Shown in pieces: positions 1 to 11,770 of a stretch of DNA of 64,000 nucleotides. Source of the stretch: Xiphydria camelus (lineage: Eukaryota > Arthropoda > Insecta > Hymenoptera > Xiphydriidae). The DNA is taken from the NCBI GenBank assembly GCA_963678675.1, contig OY783191.1:24200955-24264954 (forward strand), read 5' to 3'. The notes below the pieces were generated by a model, which was not told the DNA's origin, did not search any database, and saw only the letters and a list, made by a program, of their open reading frames with translations. Made by a program: the position numbers and the translations under genes. Every line of letters starts with the position of its first letter. The first letter of the stretch is position 1.

Positions 1-480
1 TTTTAATGTATTGAATTTTTACGGTTTCGCAGTCTTATTGTTACGAAATCAGTTTTCTCTATTTAAAACAATTTGCTTGGTTTCAGGTACGTTTTATAAG
101 TGTACGTGTTTTCAAGGATGCATATTTTGGAATAATACTAGGTACCAGTATAATACCTATATCTTTTTTAATTATTAAGCTGCTTTTGACTTTTATTGTA
201 AGCATTAGGGAAATATGCTTTTTGTTAAATTATTTTTTCCAACTACTTTTCCTATTACCACCTCTGGAAAAAGTTCTTATATATAAGTATGTTTTTGAAT
301 TATTTTATATCATTTAATAATGAATGTTTCAGTTTAATATATTTTTTTATTATGTTCACATTTACGTTATCATAGTAGAATAAATATATGGTTAATTTTT
401 GGTCTTTTATTTTAACAGTATATCTTTATAACTAAGACATAAATTTACATCGCACAAATCAGTTATGTAACTCATTAATA
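1..480. other. AT-rich sequence, nothing recognised
   Basis: This stretch is AT-rich with many short A and T runs. No open frame, inverted repeat or match to another part of the window was seen. Confidence 0.5.
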
Positions 481-1048
481 TACTCATGATCGCGTTTGCT
501 TAGATCGCCGGACCACTGTGTATCGTTTGTTGGAACACGCAAATTAACAAACTGTAAACTGCGGCACGCTGGCGCAGAAGTAGGTAGGCTAGAGTCGCCG
601 TTCTCCCGGGGAGCAGGCTGCTTCTCACGGTCTTGACCAGTAGAAGTAAGTTCACCCGTTTTCGTGCGATGGGAGCGCTTCCGCAGTTACAGAATAGTGA
701 TTCCTTCACTCTCCTTGCTTTTTCAGTGAACATCGCCCGCTCCTCACTTAGAGAATAGCTGTTTAGGTACACGTTTCAACGGTCGGGCATGAGCTGGGCG
801 AGGGAAGCTCTCACCCGTGGAACGGTCACTTCCCAGGTACGCTCACTCTCCCCGGAATTACAGAATAGCCGCAGGTGTAATACCCTCCATATAGAGCTGT
901 ATACATTTAGTTGGCGGCGCGACTGGCTGGTCGACCGACCAAGCGGACGCTAGGTGAGGTACCCTCCATATAAGCTGCATACATTTAGTTGGCGGCGCGA
1001 CTGACCGCGCGACTGATCGGCCGACTTTAGTCGCCCGGTGAAATAGGG
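481..1048. repeat. GC-richer block with a 79-bp-spaced direct repeat
   Basis: The block is clearly more GC-rich than its surroundings. A segment starting TACCCTCCATATA and ending GGCGGCGCGACTG occurs at 881-925 and again at 960-1002. The motif TTACAGAATAG also recurs within the block (near 690 and 856). It may be the end of an unidentified transposon. The open frame here has no recognisable product. Confidence 0.45.
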
Positions 1049-1049
1049 G

Positions 1050-1735
1050 TCTTACTCCGATTGCTACGATTACACTTAATTTTTACTTTTCATTAACAAG
1101 CGCGTCCGAGGATCGAAATAAACGCGAGGGAAATCGTTCCGCGAATGGAAATATTTTGTTAACTATGAAAATCATATCCAAACATTCAAGAAATATATTT
1201 TCTCACACACTCTTACATACATTTGATGGCGTATGCGTGTTGTCGCATCTGTGTATACATTTCCGATCTTGGCCGACTATCACCGAAGATAGGCGGAATT
1301 TTTCGGACATTTAGACATATACATATATATTGACCGAGAAATCGAATTCTCGACTTTTAGGCGCAAGGGGCGTGGCTTCGCGTTGCTAAGGACGAATCTC
1401 TGTTAATATATAACTTATAACATTTATTCTGGTCTCTATCAATAGAGAATAATCAATTTATATGGCGTAACTAAGCATAGTTTTGGTTATAACCGTATAT
1501 TTATTGAGAAAATTCGATGTAAAAATTGAGGGGTACAGGGGGCAGACATTTGAGGTGTAAAGAGACACGGGTGCCCGCGACATCGGTGCTGTCATGTCTC
1601 AGCACGAAATTTGAACGAACATGCCGCGAGACACTGCCGTGTCTCTTGATCTGAATTGCATGTGGCTTGTACATTAAAGCTAGGATACCCTTTCCGATGT
1701 ATGTATTCAGCTCCATAAACATGGGACTTCTTTAT
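1050..1735. repeat. Dispersed element I, uninterrupted copy
   Basis: This sequence matches 42880-44310 over most of its length, including ACAAGCGCGTCCGAGG near the left end and CATGCCGCGAGACACT near the right. The other copy is split by MITE A; this one is not, so it serves as the empty-site reference near 1313-1330. No coding function was recognised. Confidence 0.65.
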
Positions 1736-2269
1736 CCTCATGTGAGACAATCAATGACGCCTACTGCACAGGGAAAATTGTATCTTGTTTGCCACTTTTC
1801 TTTGTCCATATGTATATCTGCAGCACTTTGAGGGATTTTTATCCAAGAGCTAGTTTTTTCGATGATTTTATCCATAACATGTGTCACAACTTTTTAAACA
1901 TAAAATTAATGGACTCCCAAATCTATTCCTACTCCAGATTCAAAACCCAGGTCTGCTACATACCTCAAGAATATTTTTAGCTTGTCAACTTTACATATTT
2001 CACAGCTTCTTCTTTCAGTCAACTCTTCGCCCAAAAAATGGTTCGACATCCACTCTATGTTTTGTTTTGGAAAACGATATAATACTTTACAGTCATCGTC
2101 GCAGGTAGTTCCTCTGGTTTTATAATATTTCTTTGCTCGCAGATTCATAAGCTCAACCATCACTCTTCTCCGCTGTCAAACTAAAACTGAATCTCCCTCC
2201 AAAGAGACTCCACTTATATGGAGTAGCAACTCAGACTGTTGAGCACAAACTCATTTTTATTCATACGAA

Positions 2270-2392
2270 AATTGAGTTTATACTCACTTTAAAATGTATA
2301 TAAATGTACCTACTCATGGTGAGCAACTACCTTTAATTTTTATTCATACAGATTGAAGTATTTACTTCAGAATTTTGAGCATGAAGTGCATG
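2270..2392 (+). repeat. Dispersed repeat, copy 1
   Basis: This is nearly identical in the same orientation to 11594-11728. The shared text includes CCTACTCATGGTGAGCAACT and GAAGTGCATGCTCCGCTTTA. In both places the motif GATGTGTAAACATC lies nearby. Confidence 0.6.
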
Positions 2393-2849
2393 CTCCGCTT
2401 TATTGATGTGTAAACATCTATTACTGCGGTATGAGGGTAAACCTCGGGAAACGGGACAAAAATGTGAAACCGGATGTGATTAGTGCGCAGTGATTCATGC
2501 GCAGCTACTTCAGCGCTTACGGCCTAAGGTGGCATTACATTTTCATGTCGATGATCTCGATATAGTAAATCGCTATACAACCTACTAATAGCGCAGCTAG
2601 CATTGGTGACGCACACAAGCCTACCCCGATAGCAAAGTGGCGCCACCGTGACTGCACACTACATACTTTTACGCGGTGCATTCGAGTGCATGCACTGGGG
2701 TGTCCATCTGGACGTCCGGCGTGAAGCCACACTGCAGTCACGCAGTGTAAGTACGATCGTAAAAGTAGAATTTTGCAAAAAGGGGGCGATAAAGTAGGAT
2801 TTCCCGCCTACCTTATCCGCCTACTAGTGTCGGTTTTTTTTTTCAAACC

Positions 2850-2929
2850 CGACCCGGCCAGGACTCGAACCTGCGTTCTTTAGGAGACTGGGAACGCTTC
2901 TCGCATTCTACCAATTGCGCCATCGACTC
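2850..2929 (-). tRNA. tRNA-like relic or SINE head with A-tail
   Basis: Read on the minus strand this has a good RNA polymerase III A box (TGGCGCAATTGG) and a perfect B box (GGTTCGAGTCC at 2871-2861). The T arm forms, but the acceptor stem has mismatches and the anticodon region does not fold normally, so it is not a functional tRNA gene. About six bases past the 3' end on this strand there is a run of ten A residues, which is the pattern of a retroposed tRNA or a tRNA-headed SINE. No target duplication was found. Confidence 0.45.
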
Positions 2930-3049
2930 TTTGTGGTGTGGAAGTCGACTAAGAGAGTTATACATATAATATCGATACCTGAAAGCAACAGTACTGTAAC
3001 TAGTGAGATAAACTCGAAAGCCGATTTCGAGCTATGTCAAACGTAAGCT

Positions 3050-3163
3050 AAAGCCGGCCTTTATACAATGCTACACTGAGATATCTCAGCAAAAATATGT
3101 AAATATTTAATTTAAATGTTTTTGCCGAGATATCTCCGCGTTGCATTGTGTAAAGGCCGGTTT
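3050..3163. mobile_element. Small hairpin MITE
   Basis: AAAGCCGGCCTTTATACAAT at the left pairs with ATTGTGTAAAGGCCGGTTTA at the right. The interior is also palindromic, around GAGATATCTC. Type and target duplication are unclear. Confidence 0.55.
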
Positions 3164-3897
3164 ATAAATAGGTATATATCTCATTAAATTTGTAACACAA
3201 TAATTTGATACTTTCTTTTTCAGAACAGTAGCGATTATGATAATTAATCATTCATTATTTATGGAATAATTCAGTACAATTTGCACTGTTTGAAATATCA
3301 TTATAATATCAATTTTGTTATTTTCTAATTTAAAAATTTTGATATCGGGGTTTGAAATCAATTAATTGTAAATTTACAACCGCACACATGCGCAGATCAA
3401 AATTGCAAAAGAGCCGCGGATACGCAGCGAACGAACACGTTCCCTGCGTATCAAAATGATTGAGTTAACCCCCGTACTAAAATCTTGAAATTTGCGTAAA
3501 ACTATGTTGGAGTGCCGTGGGAGCCGCATGATCCTCCTAGGAGACATAGCCACCTCACGCTGGAGCCGCATGTTCCGCAGCGAACGTGTTAACAATTTTG
3601 TGAAGACAGTGAATTTACCGATACTCTTGGTCGATAAATTTACGAAGTGTGCACGTCGAAAAGGCACGGTAACTGCACTGAGTGTAAACACTGTGTCTTC
3701 ACGCCATGAACCACTAAGTGTGTCTTCTGTGTAGCCACGGTGCTTTTAGTTTGTGTACGCCACGCGATCATGCCACGCTGAGACCACACTGATGCCACTA
3801 CGTGGCAGCACTGCTTGTGGCTAGCGTGTAAATCCACGCTTTGCTATCGGGGTAGTCACTTTCTCCTAGCTTCCCCACGCGCTCCGTAAACAGCTAA

Positions 3898-6397
3898 TAG
3901 TCCAGTCATTGAAGTCCTGAATTAGAAATAATTAAAGAGGATCTGAATTTTTTACAGTAGGTACTGTTTGCACCATACAACAACTTTCTGATATTTTTAA
4001 GGATCATCCCCGGTCGGATTGTTTAAAAAAGAGATGTAAACAAAAAAAAACCGATTTTTTGCGAATATCTCTTCAACTTTCAAGAATAACGAGAAAATCT
4101 TCAAATAAAAGTTATAAACACTTGAATTTATAATAAAAAAGTCTTAGTGAAATTTTTACCTATATGCAATAGGGAAGCGGCAAAATGCGTTCAAAGTTTG
4201 CGCACCACCTAAGGGAGCATGCTGCGCTTAAAAAATTCATAAGAAATCGAAAAATTACTCTTTTTCGATGATTTTTTTTTAAATCGCATCTACAGGAGTA
4301 GACCTACATTTTGAGAGATATAGAAAACAAAATTAATGCATTATTAATGCGATTATTGATTATTTTAGACTTTAAACCGATTGTTTTCACTGAAAACATT
4401 GGGGAACTATTTTTTTTCTTTTAACTTGATATTCGTTAGATTATTATCTAAAAAAAAGTCCTGTACGGCTTCGCACTGAATACCTTCTGTGTGGAGATAT
4501 AATATAATATAATTCAACTGATTTTCTGGTGAGTGGCAGTCCCGAATGAAATCTGTGGCCGCACCACTGTACTGGGGACCGACAGAGAACGCGCATATCT
4601 TCCCGACTCTCTCTTAGTCATAAACGCGTTCTGCACTGCGCGAAGCCGTCTGTGCCTCTACCAAGGAGTAGGTGTCCAACTACCTGCTCTTTGCCTCTAT
4701 AGACCTTCGGCACGCTGCCTAAAAGTGCAATGGTAGTATCATGCCCTTTGAGGTTTCGGTAATAATGCATATCGTCGGCTTCACATGAAAAGTGCGAGAA
4801 TCTTTTATATTTATATGAATATTTAACAAAAATTATAATTCCATACGTAAAACTATCGTTGCAAATTGACCTGATGATTTGCGCGATTCTCTTGTCAGAT
4901 AAAAACCATTTTATTCCAACCGAATCGTATGCCGTTCGATAAATTTGTATAATTACATAAATATTTAACAAAATCATAATGGCATACGTAAAACTATCGT
5001 TGCAAATTGATCTAAAATTTAACACTCTTTATTCACGTATGCCACAGGGTAGGACTTTTATGAACCGTATGCCGTTGGTATATACGATATATCTCATAGT
5101 GATGGATCATATATTTTAAGGACATACGTTATACTATAATTGCAAGTACCCATAAATTTAATACACAGTTATAAAGGTGTAGAATTAATTAGACCCGCGA
5201 GAACCATATGCCCTTTAGTAACTGTGCATTTTATGCAAAAAATGGTTGAATCTCAAAAGGGCATACTTACGTGATATGATCATTTAAAAAATTCTGAATT
5301 TACAACACTTTTTACAGCATATACCGACCCTTAGTCCCTACGATACACGTATGCCGATCGTTCTTCAATATATATTATTTTTTCTATGAAATATCGTTTC
5401 ACATGCTCGGCATACGTGATACTATCATTGCAAGATGCGATTTTTTTTGCAATAAGTAATTAACTTCTCCAACACAAGTTCCACGGGGACCTGTCAGTTT
5501 TGCTTGGTCGCTTATCAGCATATGCATTATTACCGAAACCTCAAAGGGCATACATGATACTACCATTGCACTTTTTGGCAGCGTGCCGAAGGTCTATAGA
5601 GGCAAAGAGCAGGTAGTTGGACACCTACTCCTTGGTAGAGGCACAGACGGCTTCGCGCAGTGCAGAACGCGTTTATGACTAAGAGAGAGTCGGGAAGATA
5701 TGCGCGTTCTCTGTCGGTCCCCAGTACAGTGGTGCGGCCACAGATTTCATTCGGGACTGCCACTCACCAGAAAATCAGTTGAATTATATTATATTATATC
5801 TCCACACAGAAGGTATTCAGTGCGAAGCCGTAGAGGACTTTTTTTTAGATAATAATCTAACGATTACCAAGTTAAAAGAAAAAAAATTGTTCCCCAATGT
5901 TTTCAGTGAAAACAATCGGTTTAAAGTCTAAAATAATCAATAATCGCATTAATAATGCATTAATTTTTTTTTCTATATCTCTCAAAATGTAGGTCTACTC
6001 CTGTAGATGCGATTTAAAAAAATATCATCGAAAAAGAGTAATTTTTCGATTTCTTATGAATTTTTTAAGCGCAGCATGCTCCCTTAGGTGGTGCGCAAAC
6101 TTTGAACGCATTTTGCCGCTTCCCTATTGCATATAGGTAAAAATTTTACTAAGACTTTTTTATTATAAATTCGATTGTTTACAACTTTTATTTGAAGATT
6201 TTCTCGTTATTCTTGAAAGTTGAAGAGATATTCGCAAAAAATCGTTTTTTTTTGTTTACATCTCTTTTTTAAACAATCCGACCGGGGATGATCCTTAAAA
6301 ATATCAGGAAGTTGTTGTAGGGTGCAAACAGTACCTACTGTAAAAAATTCAGATCCTCTTTAATTATTTCTAATTCAGGACTTCAATGACTGGACTA
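3898..6397. mobile_element. 2,500-bp foldback transposon with CTAA duplication
   Basis: Two near-identical inverted arms of about 875 bp (3898-4770 and 5520-6397) surround a 750-bp centre. The termini are TAGTCCAGTCATTG and its inverse. CTAA lies directly outside both ends (3894-3897 and 6398-6401), which reads as a 4-bp target duplication. Each arm holds a mirror copy of one 67-codon open frame differing at one residue; it resembles no family I know and is probably not a gene. The high arm identity suggests a young element or arm-to-arm conversion. Confidence 0.85.
4841..5570 (+). repeat. Central ~140-bp tandem array of the foldback
   Basis: A motif close to GGCATACGTGATACTATCAT starts near 4841, 4981, 5120, 5258, 5409 and 5547, a spacing of roughly 138-151 bp. 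Each monomer also contains an inverse ATGCC motif, giving it a small internal palindrome. An inverted copy sits at the inner end of the left arm near 4720-4740. Confidence 0.7.
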
Positions 6398-6430
6398 CTA
6401 ACACTTGTACCTCTGTCTAAATAATCTATA

Positions 6431-8506
6431 CAGGGTGGACCAGGTTAAACTTCATTTTTTTTGATATGTGATAGAACAACAACAAAAAAGTAGACTTTCA
6501 TAAGAAAATTTGTTTCAAAAATGTTTCCTAACAAAGATACAGGGTGTCAGTTTGGAAAAAAATGGTTTTCTCATCATAACTTCTAAACTACTTGATCGAT
6601 TTCCATGAAATTTCGCACACAGGCTAATGTAGAACAGCTCTAAGCAATAATTAAATAATTTTTAAAAATTCTCCAGTGGCGTAGATACTAGGGGCCGGTA
6701 CCCCATTTCCCCCTCCCAATCTTCGGCGCCACTGGATATTTTGCAAAGAAAATTTAATTATTGGATTTCCCGTTTAATTTAGAGAAAAAAATCACCCTTG
6801 CAAATTTTTGATTTATGGCTTCGTTTTTGAGATTTTTATATTAATTTATAGAGTTGCGAGCAGGCCAAAGCTAATAATAAGTTGAACTCCATTAATTGTG
6901 ATATGATAGAGCAATAAAAAAATAGATTCTCATGAGAAAATTTTTTTCAAAAATGTTTCCTAACAAAGATATAGGGTGTAAAATTTTCGAAAAAAAATGA
7001 TTTTCTCATCATAACTTCTAAACTACTTGATCGATTATGAAATTTCGCACACAGGCTAATATAGAACAGCTCTAAGCAATAATTAAATAATTTTTTAAAA
7101 TTCTTCAGTGGCGTAGATACTAGGGGCCGGTACCCCCATTTCCCCCTCCCAATATTCGGTGCAACTGGATATTTTACAAAGAAAATGTAATTATTGGATT
7201 CCACGTTTAATTTAGAGGAAAAAATCACACTTGCAAATTTTTGATTTATGGCTTCGTTTTTGAAAGATATGTATTTTAATTTATAGGGTTGCGAGCAGGC
7301 CAAAGCTAGGTTGAAGCTCCATTAATTGTGATATGTGATAGAGCAACAAAAAAAATAGATTCTCATGAGAAAATTTTTTTCCAAAATGTTTCCTAACAAA
7401 GATATAGGGTGTCTAAGTTTCGAAAAAAAAAAATGGTTTTCTCATCACAACTTCTAAGCCACTGGATTGATTTCCATGAAATTTCGCACACAAGCTAATG
7501 TCGTACAGCTCTAAGTAATAATTAAATAATTTTAAAAAATTCTCCAGTGGCGTAGATACTGAGGGCCGGTACCCCCCTTTCCTCCTTCCCAATCTTCGGC
7601 GCCACTGGATATTTTGCAAAGAAAATTTAATTATTGGATTCCCCGTTTAACTTAAAGAAAAAAATCACCCTTGCAAATTTTTGATTTGTGACTTCGTTTT
7701 TGATATTTTTTTCTTTAAATTAAACGGGGAATCCAATAATTAAATTTTCTTTGCAAAATATCCAGTGGCGCCGAAGATTGGGAAAGGGGAAAGAAGAGTA
7801 CCGGCCCCCAGTATCTACGCCATTGGAGAATTTTTTAAAATTATTTAATTATTACTTAGAGCTGTACGACATTAGCCTGTGTGCGAAATTTCATGGAAAT
7901 CAATCCAGTGGCTTAGAAGTTGTGATGAGAAAACCATTTTTTTTTCGAAACTTAGACACCCTATATCTTTGTTAGGAAACATTTTGGAAAAAAATTTTCT
8001 CATGAGAATCTATTTTTTCTGTTGCTCTATCACATATCACAATTAATGGAGCTTCAACCTAGCTTTGGCCTGCTCGCAACCCTATAAATTAAAATACATA
8101 TCTTTCAAAAACGAAGCCATAAATCAAAAATTTGCAAGTGTGATTTTTTCCTCTAAATTAAACGTGGAATCCAATAATTACATTTTCTTTGTAAAATATA
8201 AAGTTGCGCCGAATATTGGGAGGGGGAAATGGGGGTACCGGCCCCTAGTATCTACGCCACTGAAGAATTTTAAAAAATTATTTAATTATTGCTTAGAGCT
8301 GTTCTATATTAGCCTGTGTGCAAAATTTCATGGAAATCGATCAAGTAGTTTAGAAGTTATGATGAGAAAACCATTTTTTTTTCGAAACTTTGACACCCTG
8401 TATCTTTGTTGGGAAACACTTTTGAAAAAAATGTTCTTATGAAAGTACTTTTTTTTATTGTTCTATCACATATTTAAAAAAATGACGTTTAACCTGGTCC
8501 ACCCTG
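6431..8506. mobile_element. 2,076-bp foldback with CAGGGTGGACC ends and TA duplication
   Basis: The termini CAGGGTGGACCAGGTTAAAC and its near inverse are flanked by TA on both sides. The left half holds about three direct copies of a ~430-bp unit (starting near 6460, 6895 and 7325), and the right half holds inverted copies. The open frames here (such as 6947-7303 and 8065-8442) are mirror images of this repeat and not genes. A TA target and a CAGGGTG start suggest a mariner-mobilised element (inference). Confidence 0.75.
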
Positions 8507-8516
8507 TATATACCGT

Positions 8517-8671
8517 AATACCGTACAGCGCACGTCCCGTCAGAAACGGAACAAGCGACATTTTTCTTCGGCAATATTTGCCGACGGTGTTTGCGTCTTT
8601 TACATGTGCACCGTTGGCAAATACTGCCGAAGGTAAATGTCGCTTGTTGCGTTTCTTACGGGATACCGTAT
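8517..8671. mobile_element. Hairpin MITE
   Basis: The text runs from CCGTACAG through AACAAGCGACATTT and back through AAATGTCGCTTGTT to GATACCGTAT. TA dinucleotides flank the ends. The ends resemble the CCGYATGT termini of the MITE A family. Confidence 0.55.
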
Positions 8672-8697
8672 GTCCCACTCTGTACATATTGGCCAGT

Positions 8698-8987
8698 TTG
8701 AAATTACCTTCGGGCAGGCTTGGTCGGTACTCGAGTCATTTAATACCGGTAGAAGTCGAGTCGGTAGTTAGAGTAGGTGTCAATTCGGGTGATCGAAGCG
8801 TCTAACCTCGAAATTGTGAATTTGTGAATAATGGTGAGTAATTTCCATTATTCACAAATTCATAATTTCGAGGTCAGATGCTTCGAACTCTCGAATTAAC
8901 ACCAACTCTAACTACCGACTCGACTTCTACCGGTAAAAATTGCTCGAATTTGCCCCGGCCACCAAGCCCGGCCGAAGGTAAATTTCA
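8698..8987. mobile_element. 290-bp foldback MITE
   Basis: TTTGAAATTACCTTCGGGC at the left pairs with the inverse ending CCGAAGGTAAATTTCAA. The arms include TCAATTCGGGTGATCGAAGC and the inverse of CTCGAAATTGTGAAT. Related arm sequence occurs at 50740-50910 and within MITE A. Confidence 0.65.
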
Positions 8988-8996
8988 AGGTTATAT

Positions 8997-9200
8997 GGAC
9001 ATCGGTCATACGGACATCAACATACGGACATCGGTTATCGAAATAACCGATCTGAATTTGCTGACGACGTCAACGCGGATGTCTACGCATGCGCATTCAC
9101 GTTTCTCCGGTGATTCTATTGGACGAGGAGACCCACGGGGATGCTCATGCAAAACTCGCAATTTTGCTATGGTCTGATTGATCGCGGACATACGGTACAT
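8997..9200 (+). repeat. Short ATACGGACATC repeats
   Basis: ATACGGACATC or a close variant occurs several times at 9008-9045 and again near 9184. The open frames over this stretch look non-coding. Confidence 0.35.
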
Positions 9201-10287
9201 GTAAATTTATGCAGTGTCGCATATGCAACTAGATTAGATCCTAAGGCCATACAACCTTCAAGGGTTACTAGATTTTATAGCGGTAAAATTCAAATATTCT
9301 ATACTATTGTAATTTAGGATTGCTATTCTATCGAGAAATAACGAGCGGATAAATGGAATTCGACACAACGATTCGCACCGTTTAATAGTATCACAGTCAG
9401 AAATACCTCGCCAATCCTTAGCTAATCCTAAGTTCTCTGAAACGGCATATTCCGGGAATGTAAAGATACGTTTATACCGGGATACAAAATGTTGGCAACA
9501 TGTTGGCAACATGTTTATGGCTGTTGGCAACATCGCTGTTGGCAACATCAACATTGAGTGTTACCAACACGATGACGGCTGTTGGCAACATACTGTTGGA
9601 TGCATCGACTTGTATCCGGATACATGCGGTCAGAACCAGTTGAGCGTCCAAACGAAATGGAGTGTTGACATTTAAAAATGGAACCGTCAACAAAGTTTTT
9701 CTATATTTTTCAATACAGCCTGAACCACCATATAAATACTGCGACGCAGAACTATAAATAATTGATCCGACGAATTCAGTAAAAAAATGCCTACTTATGC
9801 AAGACTGCCGTCAATTTTTCGCTGCCTTTCTTTTCAATCTAGAAAGAACATACACATGTGATGAGAGAGTACTGTTTTGTAAAATGAGAAATACGATACG
9901 CCGTCCGATCTGCCATGTGAACACTGTGCGGCCCGTATAATGTGGCATTCAATGAAAAATTTATGCAAGAAATATAGAGAGTAGTGTGCACCGTTTAGAA
10001 ATAAATCAACCATAGAACGTTTTTCTGAGTGTCATCATAAATTCGTGTAACGTACTTTCATATTTAATCTTCCCTTTTAAATCTACATTAACATTACCGC
10101 TTAAAATCTTTCTTCGAATCATGTGTTAATTCCCTCCTCCGTTTCTCCAGCGTGCGGGATCCCTACACGATCCCTACAAACCGCTTCGCCGATGACGCGA
10201 TTAATCATAGTCGGTGAGTTATTTATGATCGATACTATTAAGAGGTCGAATCGACCTTCTGAAATTTTGTCCCTCGTGCGACGGAAC

Positions 10288-10348
10288 AGGTAGGCAGGCA
10301 GGCAGGTAGGTACATAGGTAGGTAGGTAGGTAGGTAGGTAGGTAGGTA
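10288..10348 (+). repeat. (TAGG)n microsatellite, left part
   Basis: This is a run of TAGG and CAGG tetramers. It resumes at 10561-10583 on the far side of an inserted hairpin element. The unit is not the TTAGG insect telomere repeat. Confidence 0.85.
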
Positions 10349-10563
10349 CACCCTGCGACTCGAATTCTGTCGCCGGCGACTTTATTTAAATGTTATTTTT
10401 AAATGTACTAATCAATGAACAATTAATTCTCATGCTCTCATTAGTTACGGTGGCGTCTAGTCTCGTTAAAGAAAGCATGAGGATTGATTAATAATTGGTT
10501 AGTACGTTTAAAAATAACATTTAAAAAAAGTCATCAGCGACAGAATCCGAGTCGTATGGTGTA
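10347..10563. mobile_element. Foldback MITE inserted in a microsatellite
   Basis: The ends TACACCCTGCGACTCG and its near inverse, with an AAATGTTATTTTTAAA arm, form a hairpin of about 215 bp. (TAGG)n lies on both sides, so the element appears to have landed inside the tetramer tract. Confidence 0.7.
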
Positions 10564-11168
10564 GGTAGATAGGTAGGTAGGTAAATAAATCAGCGAAAGG
10601 AAACGTCAGTAGTCTCATTCAACGTCTTTCTATTTCGTCAACAGCACCGTCCAGACAGGGCGATGTTTCCGATGTTTCCCATATCCAATGGAAAAATCGG
10701 ATACAAGCATGCCGCCCGCAGTTTATGAGTAGCAATTAAATTGTCGCTAGTCGACGGGATACTCGTGTTGCCAACATGTTGCCAACATTCTGTATCCTGG
10801 TTTGTATCTACATTCGGCATACTGGCTGTTGCCGAGTATCCGTCGACTTGTTGCTAGTCGACGGGATACATGTTGACAACACCGAGATTATCGTGCTGCC
10901 AACTTGTTGCCAACATTTTGTATCCCGGTGTAGACTTATCTTAAGCTGCGAACACACCACGGTTTATAACTTTCCTGGAAATAAATTATCGGACGGATCG
11001 TCGGGAGCCATCTAATGCAGTACCCGGCTTATCCAGGTACGAGAGAAAAAAAACAAAACGAGTCTGCTAGTACTCGAGACACTGATGTGTAAACATCTCG
11101 TGAGCGGTAACTATGGAACGGAAATGTGATTGGGATTTGTGAATATTGGTATCTGTAATCGAAGTAAT

Positions 11169-11590
11169 TTCAAACAATTTTAAATCTTATAACTGTAGAA
11201 AAATATTTTTCATTTTCATTTTCATTTAATAATGCCGCGCTTGACAATCGGCTTATGATAGCTAAAATAAATAAGTGAGTCGGAGTAGAACCGATCGACG
11301 AGGAGTTACTCCGACTCACTTACTGTACATGTACATACCAGATGTTTACACATCAATTACAAGTTAGAATGACTAATTGATGTGTAAATATCTGGCAGAA
11401 CAATGTTGTATAGAAGTGGTGTTCGCCATGTACAGTAAGTGAGTAGGAGTAACTCCTCGTCGATCGGTTCTACTCCGACTCACTTATTTATTTTAGCTAT
11501 CATAAGCCGATTGTGTCAAGCGCGGCATTATTAGATTAAAATGAAAATGGAAAATATTTTTCTACAGTTATAAGATTTAAAATTGTTTGA
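11169..11590. mobile_element. 420-bp foldback with a nested insertion in its centre
   Basis: The arms run from TTTCAAACAATTTTAAATC to its inverse. Within them AGTGAGTCGGAGTAGAACCG and its inverse form a strong inner stem. The centre (about 11340-11420) carries a member of the GATGTGTAAACATCTGGCAG family that forms the array at 49.3-50.1 kb. Confidence 0.65.
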
Positions 11591-11593
11591 AGT

Positions 11594-11728
11594 GAGTTTA
11601 TACTCACTTTAAAATTCATACAAATTTACCTACTCATGGTGAGCAACTACCTTTAATTTTTATTCATACAGATTGAAGTATTTACTTCAGAATTTTGAGC
11701 ATAAAGTGCATGCTCCGCTTTATTCATA
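11594..11728 (+). repeat. Dispersed repeat, copy 2
   Basis: This is the second copy of the segment described at 2270-2392, in the same orientation. Confidence 0.6.
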
Positions 11729-11770
11729 TCAACCATTAACTGTACCATAGATTGGTTAGGCCCTTCTTAA

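Larger units (their letters stand above)
2622..3855. mobile_element. Possible 1.2-kb TIR element
   Basis: CTACCCCGATAGCAAAG at 2622 is answered by its inverse CTTTGCTATCGGGGTAG ending at 3855. The interior next to both ends is rich in CAC/GTG motifs. No clear target duplication was found. A tRNA-like relic and a small hairpin lie inside it. No transposase was recognised. Confidence 0.45.
9477..10945. repeat. Inverted block with TGTTGGCAACA repeats
   Basis: Multiple copies of TGTTGGCAACAT lie at 9488-9595, and their inverse GTTGCCAACATG lies at 10769-10800 and 10900-10920. CGGGATACAAAATGTTGGC at the left matches the inverse at the right. Between them, 9700-10280 holds nothing recognisable. 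The arrangement suggests an old TIR element whose ends carry short tandem binding-site-like motifs. Confidence 0.5.

Noticed and set aside
2850..2929. Functional tRNA gene
   Set aside because: The acceptor stem is mismatched and no normal anticodon loop forms; on its own strand it is followed by A residues and not by a T-run terminator.
4533..5763. Two nearly identical 67-codon frames in opposite orientation
   Set aside because: They are the mirrored arms of the 2.5-kb foldback. No family resemblance, and identity is explained by the repeat.
6947..8442. Frames beginning MACSQPYKLKYISF on both strands
   Set aside because: They are translations of inverted ~430-bp repeat units; no protein motif was recognised.
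10288..10348. Telomere-like repeat
   Set aside because: The unit is TAGG, not the five-base TTAGG of insects, and it is short and internal.
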